DNA from: Methylopila turkensis
GTDB taxonomy: Bacteria > Pseudomonadota > Alphaproteobacteria > Rhizobiales > Methylopilaceae
Length of the DNA: 64,000 nucleotides
Assembly: GCF_027922325.1 (NCBI RefSeq)
Contig: NZ_BSFL01000001.1
Coordinates: 863,610 to 927,609, forward strand
Direction: 5' to 3'
Position numbers and translations under genes: made by a program. Under the pieces are notes generated by a model that was not told where the DNA came from, did no database searches, and was given only the letters and a program-made list of their open reading frames with translations. Below are positions 10,082-18,623 of this stretch, piece after piece. How positions within the stretch are numbered: position 1 is the stretch's first letter; every line of letters begins with the position of its first letter.

Positions 10082-11002
10082 TCAGACGACGGGCCTCGGC
10101 CGGCCGTCCTCGCCGATCGTCACCGCCTCCCACGCCGCGCGGTCCTGCATCAGCAGGGCGAGCAGGCCGTAATTGTGCTCGTGCCCCGGCCGCGAGGCGG
10201 TGACGCGGCCGAGCAGCGGCGCGCCGGCGAGCGCGAAGTCGCCAACCATGTCGAGCGCGCGGTGGCGGACGGGTTCGTCCGGCATGCGCAGGCCGCCGAC
10301 CGCGCCGGCGCCGACCAGCGCCAGCGTGTTCCGCGCGGACGCGCCCTTCAGCACCGGCTCGCCGAACCAGAACAGGCCGATGATCTTGGCCGGCAGCGCC
10401 CATTTCAGCCGGCCGAAGCTGCGCGACGGCGCGAGCTCCCGACGAAACGTCTCGGCGTCGGTCGGCCCGATCCATTTAAGCTGGCCGAAATGCGACAGCG
10501 TGATCGCGACGCTCATCTCGAAACCGTCGAACGGCTCGATGCGCTGCTTGTGCGCCTTGTGCTGATAGGCGACCCGCTTGCGCACGCGGTAATAGCGGCG
10601 CGGCGCGGCGAGCTCCACGCGGCCGGCCGCGAGAATGCGCTCGCACCACGGCTCGGCGCTTCCGTCGAAGATTGGAAGCTCCTCTCCGTCGATCTCCACG
10701 AGCGCGTTGTCGACGCCATGCGCCGCGAACGCCGCCATTAGGTGCTCGACCGTGCGCACCAGCGGCCCCTCGCCGACCTGAAGCGCGGTGCAGAGCGGGC
10801 GGGAGCGCCGGTTGGTCCAGAGCGCCGGCACGTCGAAGACGCCCTTGCGCGTCCGTCGGCGGAACACGACGCCATGGCCGGCGGGCGCGGGCGTGGCGCG
10901 AAGCCTGCTGTGCTTGCCCGTGTGCAGGCCGGCGCCCTCGGCTTCGAAAGCGCCGCCAAGCGTGGCCTCGAAACGGGGCAGAGACGGCGGGAGCGGCCTC
11001 AC
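10082..11002 (-). CDS. lpxC: UDP-3-O-acyl-N-acetylglucosamine deacetylase (LpxC)
   Basis: A 306-residue zinc enzyme for the first committed step of lipid A synthesis. The motifs are GLHTGK (25-30), TVEHLMAAF with E86 and H87, HRALDMVGD with zinc ligands H247 and D251, and the catalytic H274 in GHEHNY. The segment at 195-235 (SRSFGRLKWALPAK onward) departs from the usual RTFGF/GGSLDNA pattern. The start is GTG 11002 with GAGG five bases upstream. It stands alone here and not in a cell-division cluster, so it may be a second, specialised lpxC. Confidence 0.85.
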   Translation of the reverse strand: MRPLPPSLPRFEATLGGAFEAEGAGLHTGKHSRLRATPAPAGHGVVFRRRTRKGVFDVPALWTNRRSRPLCTALQVGEGPLVRTVEHLMAAFAAHGVDNALVEIDGEELPIFDGSAEPWCERILAAGRVELAAPRRYYRVRKRVAYQHKAHKQRIEPFDGFEMSVAITLSHFGQLKWIGPTDAETFRRELAPSRSFGRLKWALPAKIIGLFWFGEPVLKGASARNTLALVGAGAVGGLRMPDEPVRHRALDMVGDFALAGAPLLGRVTASRPGHEHNYGLLALLMQDRAAWEAVTIGEDGRPRPVV

Positions 11003-11116
11003 GCGCGCCTCACGACGTCGCGAAGCCGCCGTCCGGGAACCAAGCGTCCGCCCGCGGCGCTTTGCAGGACGACGGCCGGCGGCCTCCGGTCCGGCGCGTC
11101 GCGATGGAGGTTCCTC

Positions 11117-11623
11117 ATGAGACGTTCCTTGGCCGCGGCCGGCCTCTCAGCCGCGCTCGCTCTCGGGTCATCGGCGGCGCTCGCCGCCGACACTTACGAA
11201 ATTCTGGGCAAGGACGGAAAGCGCATCGGCGAGGTCACGCTGACCGGGTCCCCGCATGGAACGCTGATCGATCTGGAGATCGCGGCCGGCAGCCTGGCGG
11301 CGGGCAAGCGCGGCATGCATTTCCACGAGAACGCCGATTGCTCCGACGCCGGCGAATACAAGAAATCCGGCTCCCACGCCGGCCATGGCGAAGGCAAGCA
11401 TGGTCTGCTGAACCCGAACGGACCTGAGCCGGGCGACCTGCCGAACTTGATCGTGCTCTCGGACGGCTCGGCGCAGGCGGCGCTGTTCACGAGCCTAATC
11501 AAGCTCGAGGAGCTCAAGGCGGAGAACGGCAGCGCGCTCGTGATCCACGCCGAGAAGGACGACCACACCTCGCAGCCGATCGGCAACGCCGGGGCGCGCG
11601 TGGCCTGCGCGGCGATCAAGTAG
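11117..11623 (+). CDS. sodC: Periplasmic Cu/Zn-superoxide-dismutase-family protein
   Basis: A 168-residue precursor. Residues 1-23 form a signal peptide ending in ALA. Copper-site histidines H68, H70 (MHFHE) and H144 (VIHAEKDD), and the C75-C164 disulfide pair, are present. In the zinc loop H87, H95 and D107 (GDLPN) align, but the position that is normally histidine two before GD is E104 (PEPGD). The enzyme may therefore bind zinc weakly. The ATG at 11117 follows GGAGG at 11106-11110. The 3' end overlaps the convergent rlmE gene by eight bases. Confidence 0.85.
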   Translation: MRRSLAAAGLSAALALGSSAALAADTYEILGKDGKRIGEVTLTGSPHGTLIDLEIAAGSLAAGKRGMHFHENADCSDAGEYKKSGSHAGHGEGKHGLLNPNGPEPGDLPNLIVLSDGSAQAALFTSLIKLEELKAENGSALVIHAEKDDHTSQPIGNAGARVACAAIK

Positions 11624-12419
11624 CCGCGGCGCTCGGGCCGCCTTCCGCGGATCGCTCGTTGGAGCCGTCCGCCCGGACGCCCTCGCCCCGGAAGCCGGTC
11701 GCGAGCACGTAGAGCTCGGCCGAATCCTTGCGGCTCGAGGGCGGCTTCACGTGGATGACCTTGGAGAAATCGCGCTTCAGGGCCGCCAGCAGCTCGCCCT
11801 CGGTGCCGCCTTGAAACACCTTCGCGAGAAAGGCGCCGCCCGGCGCCAGCACTTCTGAGGCGAACAGGGCGGCCGCCTCCACCAGCGCGACGATGCGCAG
11901 ATGGTCGGTCTTCTGATGGCCGATTGTGTTGGCCGCCATGTCGGACAGCACCAGGTCGGCCTTGCCGCCGAGGCGCTGCCTGATCAGGTCGGGCGCGGCG
12001 TCGTCGAGGAAGTCGAGCACCATGAAGTCGACGCCCGGCAGCGGCTCCATCTCGAGCAGGTCGATGGCGACGATCTTGCCGCGGCCCTTCTCGACGTCGA
12101 TCCGCCGCGCCGCGATCTGGCTCCAGCCGCCGGGCGCGGCGCCGAGGTCCACGATCTTCTGGCCGGGCTTCAGCAGCTTGTGGCGGTCGTCGATCTCGAT
12201 CAGCTTGAACGCCGCGCGCGACCGATAGCCCTCGCGTTTCGCCGCCTGGACGTAAGGGTCGTTGAGCTGGCGCTCGAGCCAGAGCGTGGAGGCATGGCTG
12301 CGCTTGCGCGCGGTGTAGACCCGCACGCCGAGGCTGCGGGCGCCGCGTCCCGATCCGCCGGCGCCAGCGCCCTTGCCTTTGCCCGCTCCGCCGCCGCCCT
12401 TCGCCGGACCGCGGCTCAC
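11616..12419 (-). CDS. rlmE: 23S rRNA uridine-2552 2'-O-methyltransferase
   Basis: A 267-residue FtsJ/RlmE-family enzyme. The SAM motif [10 protein letters not shown], the catalytic aspartate in VLSDMA and the lysine in LAKVFQGG are visible. About 45 Gly/Ala/Arg-rich residues precede the enzyme core, and a 25-residue tail follows it, so it is longer than the E. coli protein. The start is GTG 12419, whose GTGA overlaps the ppx stop codon. A longer open frame up to 13166 is only a shadow of ppx. Confidence 0.92.
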   Translation of the reverse strand: MSRGPAKGGGGAGKGKGAGAGGSGRGARSLGVRVYTARKRSHASTLWLERQLNDPYVQAAKREGYRSRAAFKLIEIDDRHKLLKPGQKIVDLGAAPGGWSQIAARRIDVEKGRGKIVAIDLLEMEPLPGVDFMVLDFLDDAAPDLIRQRLGGKADLVLSDMAANTIGHQKTDHLRIVALVEAAALFASEVLAPGGAFLAKVFQGGTEGELLAALKRDFSKVIHVKPPSSRKDSAELYVLATGFRGEGVRADGSNERSAEGGPSAAAT

Positions 12420-13501
12420 GAGCGCCGCCCTCTGCGCCGGGGGCCGCGCCGGCGCCACACGCCGTCCTCGCGCATCATCTCCACGAGCAGTCCTTCCCGA
12501 AGGCCCCGATCGGCCACCCTGAGCCGCGCCACCGGGAACGCGCGCCGGATCGCCTCCAGAACCGCGCAGCCGGCGAGCACGAGATCCGCTCGGTCCGGAC
12601 CGATGCACGGGTTCTGGCAGCGCTGGTCGTAGGACATCTCCTTCAGCGACTCCACCACGCGCGTGACGTCGGTCGAGGCCATCCACTGCCCGTCCACCAG
12701 CCGCCGCTCGTAGCGCGGCAGGCCGAGATGGACGCCGGCGATGGTGGTGACGGTGCCGGACGTGCCGAGCAGGTGCACGTCGCTGAGCGACGCCGCGAGC
12801 GTCTCGCGCTCGGGGAAGGCCTCCAGCAGCCGCCCGACCTCGGCGACCATGTCCTCGAACACGGCGGTCGTGACCTTCACGCCGCCGTACCGCTCGGCGA
12901 GCGTCACCACGCCCACGGGGAGCGACGCCCAGGCCCGCATGGCGAGCGCGCCCGGCCCGCCGCCGCGGCGCTCCAGCCACACGACTTCCGAGGAGCCGCC
13001 GCCGATGTCGAACAGGATGACGCCGCCCGCGGCCGGATCGGCGAGCGAGGCGCAGCCGGCCGCGGCGAGGCGCGCTTCGGTCGCGCGGTCGATCACTTCG
13101 AGGTCGAGCCCGGTCTCGCGCTTCACGCGGTCGAGGAAGCGGCCGCCGTTCGCGGCCTGCCGGCACGCCTCTGTGGCGATCAGGCGGGCGCGTGTCACGC
13201 CGCGCGCCGCCATCTTGTCCCGGCAGATGGCGAGCGCCGCCACCGCGCGGCCGATCGCGTCCTCGCAGAGGTCGCCGGTGTGGGCGAGCCCCTCGCCGAG
13301 CCGCACGATGCGGGAGAACGAATCCACCACCCGGAAGCCGCCGGAGCGGTCCGGGCGCGCGACCAGCAGGCGGCAGTTGTTGGTGCCGAGATCGAGCGCG
13401 GCGTAGATCGGCGCGGCCGACTGCTGCGCCGCCCCCGGAAGCTTCGGAGAAGACGCCTTCAAGGCTTCGGCGTCGCCGAGCGACGCGATGGGCTCGGACA
13501 A
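12416..13501 (-). CDS. ppx: Exopolyphosphatase / Ppx-GppA family phosphatase
   Basis: A 361-residue member of the sugar kinase/Hsp70/actin fold Ppx-GppA family. The phosphate-1 loop [12 protein letters not shown] (about 37-48), the catalytic glutamate region EARLAAAG, the phosphate-2 loop [10 protein letters not shown] and the GTSGTVTT segment are all present. The length matches the short alphaproteobacterial form that is linked to rlmE. The substrate may be polyphosphate or pppGpp, and sequence alone cannot tell which. It is translationally coupled to rlmE by the GTGA overlap. Confidence 0.9.
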   Translation of the reverse strand: MSEPIASLGDAEALKASSPKLPGAAQQSAAPIYAALDLGTNNCRLLVARPDRSGGFRVVDSFSRIVRLGEGLAHTGDLCEDAIGRAVAALAICRDKMAARGVTRARLIATEACRQAANGGRFLDRVKRETGLDLEVIDRATEARLAAAGCASLADPAAGGVILFDIGGGSSEVVWLERRGGGPGALAMRAWASLPVGVVTLAERYGGVKVTTAVFEDMVAEVGRLLEAFPERETLAASLSDVHLLGTSGTVTTIAGVHLGLPRYERRLVDGQWMASTDVTRVVESLKEMSYDQRCQNPCIGPDRADLVLAGCAVLEAIRRAFPVARLRVADRGLREGLLVEMMREDGVWRRRGPRRRGRRS

Positions 13502-13711
13502 GAGCGACCGTCCTTCAGCCGGGCGCGACCTGCGCGCTCAAGGCCATTCGGGGAATGTGCGTTGCCGGAAACTGTATCAGCCGCGCCACGCCCCGCAAAG
13601 CGCGGCCCACGCCGCCGCCTTTCCCCGCCTTTGCGTCGAATATCCGTGGAGGAACGGCCGGACGGCGGCGGAACGTGGCGACATTCGTTGGCCTTTCGAA
13701 CAAAAGTGCGG

Positions 13712-13725
13712 TAACGGCGCCGTTA
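13712..13725. promoter_or_regulatory. Perfect 14-base palindrome upstream of the lactate permease
   Basis: TAACGGCGCCGTTA is a perfect palindrome ending 30 bases before the permease start. The position suits a dimeric repressor such as a lactate-responsive GntR or LysR protein, but no such regulator gene is in the window. Confidence 0.5.
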
Positions 13726-13755
13726 TCAGAAGCCTCCGGGAGGAATGAAGCCCTG

Positions 13756-15423
13756 ATGATGTGGTCCCAGGTATACGACCCGTTCGGCAACGCGGTGATA
13801 TCGACGCTGGTCGCGGCGATCCCGATCGTGGTGCTGCTCGCCGGCATCGGCGTGTTCCACATGAAGGCGCACACCGCCGCCATCGCCGGCCTCGGCGCGG
13901 CGCTGGTCATCGCCGTGTTCGCCCATGGCATGCCCGCCGACAAGGCCGGCATGACCGCGCTCTACGGCGCCGCCTACGGCCTGCTGCCGATCGGCTGGAT
14001 CATCCTGAACATCATCTTCCTGTACCAGCTCACCAACGAGAAGGGGTACTTCAAGATCCTGCAGGACTCGATCGCCGGCATCACCGAGGACCGCCGGCTC
14101 CAGCTCCTGCTGATCGCCTTCTCCTTCGGCGCGTTCTTCGAAGGCGCGGCGGGCTTCGGCACCCCGGTCGCCGTCACCGGCGCCATCCTGATCGGCCTCG
14201 GCTTCTCGCCGCTCGCCGCCTCCGGTCTGTCGCTGATCGCGAACACCGCGCCGGTCGCCTACGGCGCCCTCGGCACGCCGGTGATCGCGCTCGCGGCGGT
14301 CACCGACCTGCCGCTGCTCGACCTGTCGGCGATGATCGGCCGTCAGCTTCCGTTCTTCTCGGTCATCGTGCCGTTCTGGCTGATCGCGGCCTTCGCGGGC
14401 TTCCGCGGCATGGCGCAGATCTGGCCGGCGATCCTGATCGCGGGCGTGACCTTCGCCATCCCGCAATATCTGGTCTCGAACTATCACGGGCCCTGGCTGG
14501 TCGACGTGGTGGCGGCGATCGCTTCGATCGTGAGCCTGACGCTGTTCCTGCGCGTCTGGCGCCCGGCCGTGGTCTGGACCTCCGCCGACGGCTCCGCGCC
14601 GGCGGACGCGGCCGTCGCGACTGCGACCGAACCGTCCGTCACGCGCCATCCCACGGGCCTGGTGATCCGGGCCTGGATCCCGTGGCTGATCCTCTCGGTG
14701 GTCGTGTTCTGCTGGGGCATCCCGCAAGTGCGGGCGTTCCTCGACGGCGTCTCGCTGCTCGCCTTCGAGGTGCCGACCGTCCACAACCTGATCCAGCGCG
14801 TGCCGCCGGTCGTCGCGGCGGCGAAGGCCGAGGCCGCCGTCTACAAGCTCAACTGGCTGTCGGCGACCGGCTCCGGCATCTTCTTGTCGGCGATCGTCGC
14901 CGGCTTCGTGATGGGGTTCTCGCCGCTCGCGATGCTGAAGACCTACTGGCGCACGCTGGTGCTGGTGCGGTTCTCGCTGCTCACCATCGCCGCCATGCTC
15001 GCGCTCGGCTTCGTCACCCGCTACTCCGGCGTCGACGCCACGCTCGGCCTCGCCTTCGCGCAGACCGGCTGGCTCTACCCGTTCTTCGGCGCGATGCTCG
15101 GCTGGCTCGGCGTCGCGCTGACGGGCTCGGACACCTCGTCCAACGTGCTGTTCGGCTCGCTCCAGCGCATCTCCGCCGAGCAGCTCGGTCTGTCGCCGAC
15201 GCTGATGGCGGCCGCCAACTCCTCCGGCGGCGTCATGGGCAAGATGATCGACGCCCAGTCCATCGTCGTGGCCTCGACCGCCACCCGCTGGTACGGGCAC
15301 GAGGGCGACATCCTGCGCTACGTGTTCTTCCACTCGCTGGCGCTCGCCAGCCTGATGGGCCTGCTGATCATGGCCCAAGCCTATATACCGCCGTTCACCT
15401 ACATGGTGATCGGCGCGCCCTGA
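13756..15423 (+). CDS. lctP: L-lactate permease
   Basis: A 555-residue LctP-family carrier with 12-14 hydrophobic helices. Characteristic segments are GAFFEGAAGFGTPVAV (about 125-140) and the C-terminal ALTGSDTSSNVLFGSLQ and GVMGKMIDAQSIVVA, which are hallmark LctP sequences. It should import lactate, and perhaps glycolate, with protons. The start MMWSQ at 13756 is supported by the family N-terminus (W-Q-x-Y-D-P) and a GGGAGGA about 11 bases upstream. No lactate dehydrogenase gene is adjacent. Confidence 0.93.
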   Translation: MMWSQVYDPFGNAVISTLVAAIPIVVLLAGIGVFHMKAHTAAIAGLGAALVIAVFAHGMPADKAGMTALYGAAYGLLPIGWIILNIIFLYQLTNEKGYFKILQDSIAGITEDRRLQLLLIAFSFGAFFEGAAGFGTPVAVTGAILIGLGFSPLAASGLSLIANTAPVAYGALGTPVIALAAVTDLPLLDLSAMIGRQLPFFSVIVPFWLIAAFAGFRGMAQIWPAILIAGVTFAIPQYLVSNYHGPWLVDVVAAIASIVSLTLFLRVWRPAVVWTSADGSAPADAAVATATEPSVTRHPTGLVIRAWIPWLILSVVVFCWGIPQVRAFLDGVSLLAFEVPTVHNLIQRVPPVVAAAKAEAAVYKLNWLSATGSGIFLSAIVAGFVMGFSPLAMLKTYWRTLVLVRFSLLTIAAMLALGFVTRYSGVDATLGLAFAQTGWLYPFFGAMLGWLGVALTGSDTSSNVLFGSLQRISAEQLGLSPTLMAAANSSGGVMGKMIDAQSIVVASTATRWYGHEGDILRYVFFHSLALASLMGLLIMAQAYIPPFTYMVIGAP

Positions 15424-15448
15424 CGGCGCGCCGGTCGCGACCGAAACG

Positions 15449-15476
15449 ACGGCCGGCGGCGCAAGCCGCCGGCCGT
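15449..15476. terminator. GNRA-capped hairpin after the lactate permease
   Basis: ACGGCCGGCGGC (15449-15460) pairs perfectly with GCCGCCGGCCGT (15465-15476) around the tetraloop GCAA. It lies 26 bases after the lctP stop. No real T-tract follows (only TT), so it may protect the 3' end or work with Rho. Confidence 0.6.
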
Positions 15477-15641
15477 TCCGCGCGCGATCGCGGCGACGCC
15501 GGACCGGGTCTCCTCCGCGGCTCCGCGCCGCGCTTTGCCCTTGCCTCGCCGGGGCGAACCCGCTAGAGGGAGCGGACCACGACGGGGCCTGCGCCCCGGA
15601 GCGTCGCAGCGGCCGGTCGTTCCGGCCACGGACGGCGACGG

Positions 15642-15715
15642 TGGGGGATAGTTTAACGGTAGAACTACCGACTCTGACTCGGTCAGTCCTGGTTCGAATC
15701 CAGGTCCCCCAGCCA
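15642..15715 (+). tRNA. tRNA-Gln (anticodon CTG)
   Basis: A complete cloverleaf. The acceptor TGGGGGA pairs with TCCCCCA, and the anticodon stem ACCGA/TCGGT encloses the loop CTCTGAC, giving anticodon CTG that reads CAG glutamine codons. The T-arm is CCTGG-TTCGAAT-CCAGG. The discriminator base is G and the CCA end is encoded at 15713-15715. It marks the right border of the core region; accessory genes begin directly downstream. Confidence 0.97.
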
Positions 15716-15828
15716 ACTCTCAATACTCGTTCATTCTCTTGAGATCTTGACCGCCACCCGGCGCGCTCATGGCAGCAAACCATGGCAGCGCCAGCCGGCA
15801 GCAGAATGTCCGCAAGCGACTCCGGCGC

Positions 15829-16050
15829 CTATCTCGATTGAGGCGTGAGCGCGATCGCGCAGGCCCGGGCCTTGTCGTCGCCGACGCCGATGGCGCGCAA
15901 GGCGTCGTAGATGGTGAAGTCGCCCACCACAGGCTGGTGAGCTGAAGACGGCGGCTGCGGCGTCAACGCGACCGCCACGGCCATCGCCTTGTCGTCCGCT
16001 ATGCCGACCTCGATCAGCACGTCGTAGACGTCGGTGTTGAACAAGGTCAT
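15829..16050 (-). CDS. Small protein made of two repeats, unknown function
   Basis: A 73-residue protein built from two similar 24-residue units (Y9-Q32 and Y48-Q71). They share the pattern Y-D-x-L, then G-x-x-D-D-K-A and A-x-A-L-T-P-Q, and a Pro/Ser-rich linker joins them. The ATG at 16050 is preferred because AAGGGGCAGG precedes it; an upstream ATG at 16077 would add nine basic residues. No signal or membrane segment is seen. The repeat shows it is a real coding sequence. I do not know the family. Confidence 0.65.
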   Translation of the reverse strand: MTLFNTDVYDVLIEVGIADDKAMAVAVALTPQPPSSAHQPVVGDFTIYDALRAIGVGDDKARACAIALTPQSR

Positions 16051-16069
16051 GGACCTGCCCCTTCGGCTT

Positions 16070-16324
16070 TCAATCAAGGTCTCGATAAAGCGAGGCAGGC
16101 CAGATCCGTCCTACGGCGCCGAGCACGAGCATGATCTTGGTGACGTCCGGTCCGCCAGTCAGGATGCAGGTGGTGGCCGCCGCCTTCAATAAGGCGTCCA
16201 CCAGTTCAGGAAATGGTTCGCGACCGATATCGACGAGCGCGACCTCGATCTCCCGCGGGCCCCCGCACACGATCCGCGCGCGGAGGAGGAAGTAAGTCCC
16301 GTCGGACAAATACATCTCGCGCAT
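16070..16324 (-). CDS. Small unknown protein upstream of the two-repeat protein
   Basis: An 84-residue open frame (MREMYLSDGTYFLLRARIVC...) with mixed alpha/beta character and no signal peptide. It ends 19 bases before the two-repeat gene and is on the same strand, so the pair probably forms one transcript. The amino-acid make-up is balanced and unlike a GC-shadow frame. I recognise no family. Confidence 0.5.
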   Translation of the reverse strand: MREMYLSDGTYFLLRARIVCGGPREIEVALVDIGREPFPELVDALLKAAATTCILTGGPDVTKIMLVLGAVGRIWPASLYRDLD

Positions 16325-16787
16325 CTGCGGCTATCACTAGTGACCGACACCGAGCCACCGAATGCTTGATTCGTCAGCAGACGTCAAAATGTATTTGACC
16401 AGCAAGCAAGAATAGTAAGTCATTCGTTATTTACATTTTTCGTCAATTAGCGCTTTCGTTATTTCGTTACAGCCGCGCCACTTGATGACGTCGTTGGCCT
16501 GCAACGCGGCCGGAGCGATCTCGACGCGCAGACCAGACCGCTCCCTGATCGGCCTCTCAGGAGTGTGCCTCCGGTGCCTGTGACCCATCAGGCGCACCGC
16601 CGAGCGATCCGCTCGGCTGGTCGCCGTCAGGTGTTCCGCTTTTCCCCGCCGCTATCTAGGCTTGCACCCGCAGGGGAATCTGCTTCGGGGAAGACGTCGC
16701 CGCGCTGGTTGGCGACCATCGTTGATTTTCGATCGGGGTAAAACGCTCCGCGGCCGTTCCTCGGGCCGCCGGGGCGACGGGTGAAGC
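16325..16787. other. Gene-free interval between the small genes and hsdM
   Basis: The first part (16360-16480) is clearly AT-rich and the rest is GC-rich. I see no credible gene. It should hold divergent promoters for the small-gene pair and for the Type I restriction operon, but no clear repeat or operator stands out. Confidence 0.5.
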
Positions 16788-18623
16788 ATGAACCATCAAG
16801 CGCTGGCGTCGTTCATTTGGTCGGTCGCGGACCTGCTCCGCGGCGACTACAAGCAGTCCGAATACGGCCGGGTGATTCTGCCCTTTACGGTGCTGCGGCG
16901 CCTCGACTGCGTGCTCGAGCCCACCAAGGCTGTGGTGCTGGCCGAGCACAAGGCGAAGAGCGCGCTCGGCGTGAACCCGGAGCCATTCCTGCTGCGCGCC
17001 GCCAAGGCCGGTTTCTACAACGCCGACCCGCTCGACCTGCCCAAACTGATGGGCGACCAGGACAACATCCGCGCGAACCTCAGCCGCTACGTCGAGGGCT
17101 TCTCGCCGGCGGTGCGCGACATCTTCGAGCAGTTCGACTTCCACACCCAGATCGACCGGCTCGCTAAGACCGGGCTGCTCTATCAGGTCACCGAGAAGTT
17201 TACGCGCATCGACCTCCACCCCGAGAAGGTCGACAACGCCGCGATGGGCCTCGCCTTCGAGGAGCTGATCCGCAAGTTCGCGGAGATCTCCAACGAGACG
17301 GCCGGAGAGCACTTCACCCCACGAGAGGTGATCCGGCTCATGGTCAACCTGCTGTTCGTCGAGGACGACGAGGCGCTGACCAAGCCGGGCGTCGTCCGCA
17401 CGATCTACGACCCGACGGCCGGCACCGGCGGCATGCTCTCGATCGCGGGCGAGTATCTCGCCGAGCACAATCCCCAGGGGCACCTGACCATGTTCGGTCA
17501 GGAGCTGAACCCGGAGTCCTACGCGATCTGCAAGGCGGACATGCTCATTAAGGGGCAGGACATCGCCAACATCGCGCCGGGCAACACGCTTTCCGAAGAC
17601 GGCCACCACGGGCGCCGGTTCGACTACATGCTGTCGAACCCGCCCTTCGGCGTCGAATGGAAGAAGGTCGAGAAGCAGGTCCGCACCGAGCACGAGCAGC
17701 GGGGCTTCGACGGGCGCTTCGGCCCCGGCCTGCCCCGCGTGTCGGACGGCTCGCTGCTGTTCCTCATGCACCTGCTCTCGAAGATGCGCCTGCGCGAAGA
17801 AGGCGGTTGTCGCTTCGGCATCGTGCTCAACGGCTCGCCGCTGTTCACGGGCGGCGCCGGCAGCGGCGAGAGCGAGATCCGTCGCTACGTGCTCGAGAAC
17901 GATCTGGTCGAGGCGATCGTCGCCCTGCCGACGGACATGTTCTACAACACGGGCATCTCCACCTATGTCTGGATCCTCAGCAACAAGAAGCCCGAGACGC
18001 GCCGCGGCAAGGTCCAGCTGATCGACGCAAGCTCGTTCTGGCGCAAGATGCGCAAGACGCTCGGCTCGAAGCGCAAGGAGATGTCGCCCGAGCAGATCGA
18101 CACCGTGACGCGGCTGTTCGGCGGGTTCGTCGAGGCGCGGCTCGCGACGCTGTTCAACGCAGAGGGCAAGGAGATCGGCCGCGAGGTCGTGCTCGAGGGC
18201 GCGGCCGAGCCTGCGGCGCCCGAGGGCGGCAAGGTCAAGTTCGCGCCGCTCTCACGCATCTTCGCGAACAGCGCCTTCGGCTATCGCACCATCACGGTCG
18301 AGCGACCGCTGCTCGACGAGGCCGGCAAGCCCGTCATCGGCCAGCGCGGTAAAACGAAGGGCAAGCCGCAGGCGGACTCGAGCCTGCGCGACACCGAGAA
18401 CGTGCCGCTCGACGAGGAGGTCGAGGCCTACTTCGAGCGCGAGGTGCTGCCGCACGCAGCCGACGCGTGGATCGACCACGACAAGACAAGGACGGGTTAC
18501 GAGATCCCGTTCACGCGGCACTTCTACGTGTTCGAGCCGCCGCGGGCGCTTGGCGAGATCGACGCTGACCTCGACGCTGTCACGACGCGCATCAAGGCCA
18601 TGCTCGAGGGGCTGGCGGCATGA
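16788..18623 (+). CDS. hsdM: Type I restriction-modification methyltransferase subunit M
   Basis: A 611-residue N6-adenine methyltransferase subunit. The N-terminal HsdM helical domain (1-160) is followed by SAM motif [10 protein letters not shown] (208-216) and catalytic motif IV NPPF (284-287). It methylates the recognition site together with HsdS and supports restriction with HsdR. Its stop codon overlaps the hsdS start (ATGA at 18620-18623). The gene starts at ATG 16788, where the conserved N-terminus ([17 protein letters not shown]) begins. Confidence 0.95.
   Translation: MNHQALASFIWSVADLLRGDYKQSEYGRVILPFTVLRRLDCVLEPTKAVVLAEHKAKSALGVNPEPFLLRAAKAGFYNADPLDLPKLMGDQDNIRANLSRYVEGFSPAVRDIFEQFDFHTQIDRLAKTGLLYQVTEKFTRIDLHPEKVDNAAMGLAFEELIRKFAEISNETAGEHFTPREVIRLMVNLLFVEDDEALTKPGVVRTIYDPTAGTGGMLSIAGEYLAEHNPQGHLTMFGQELNPESYAICKADMLIKGQDIANIAPGNTLSEDGHHGRRFDYMLSNPPFGVEWKKVEKQVRTEHEQRGFDGRFGPGLPRVSDGSLLFLMHLLSKMRLREEGGCRFGIVLNGSPLFTGGAGSGESEIRRYVLENDLVEAIVALPTDMFYNTGISTYVWILSNKKPETRRGKVQLIDASSFWRKMRKTLGSKRKEMSPEQIDTVTRLFGGFVEARLATLFNAEGKEIGREVVLEGAAEPAAPEGGKVKFAPLSRIFANSAFGYRTITVERPLLDEAGKPVIGQRGKTKGKPQADSSLRDTENVPLDEEVEAYFEREVLPHAADAWIDHDKTRTGYEIPFTRHFYVFEPPRALGEIDADLDAVTTRIKAMLEGLAA

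Noticed and set aside
8619..10475. A 618-codon minus-strand open frame opposite the MFS gene
   Set aside because: It overlaps the MFS gene and lpxC in another frame and shows only charged low-complexity sequence.
12420..13166. A 516-residue RlmE with a long N-terminal extension
   Set aside because: The extension is a shadow of ppx in another frame; GTG 12419 overlapping the ppx stop is the natural start.
13726..15783. A very long minus-strand open frame opposite the lactate permease
   Set aside because: It has the Arg/His/Gly-rich make-up of a GC shadow, covers the tRNA gene and has no family features; the plus-strand permease is unmistakable.
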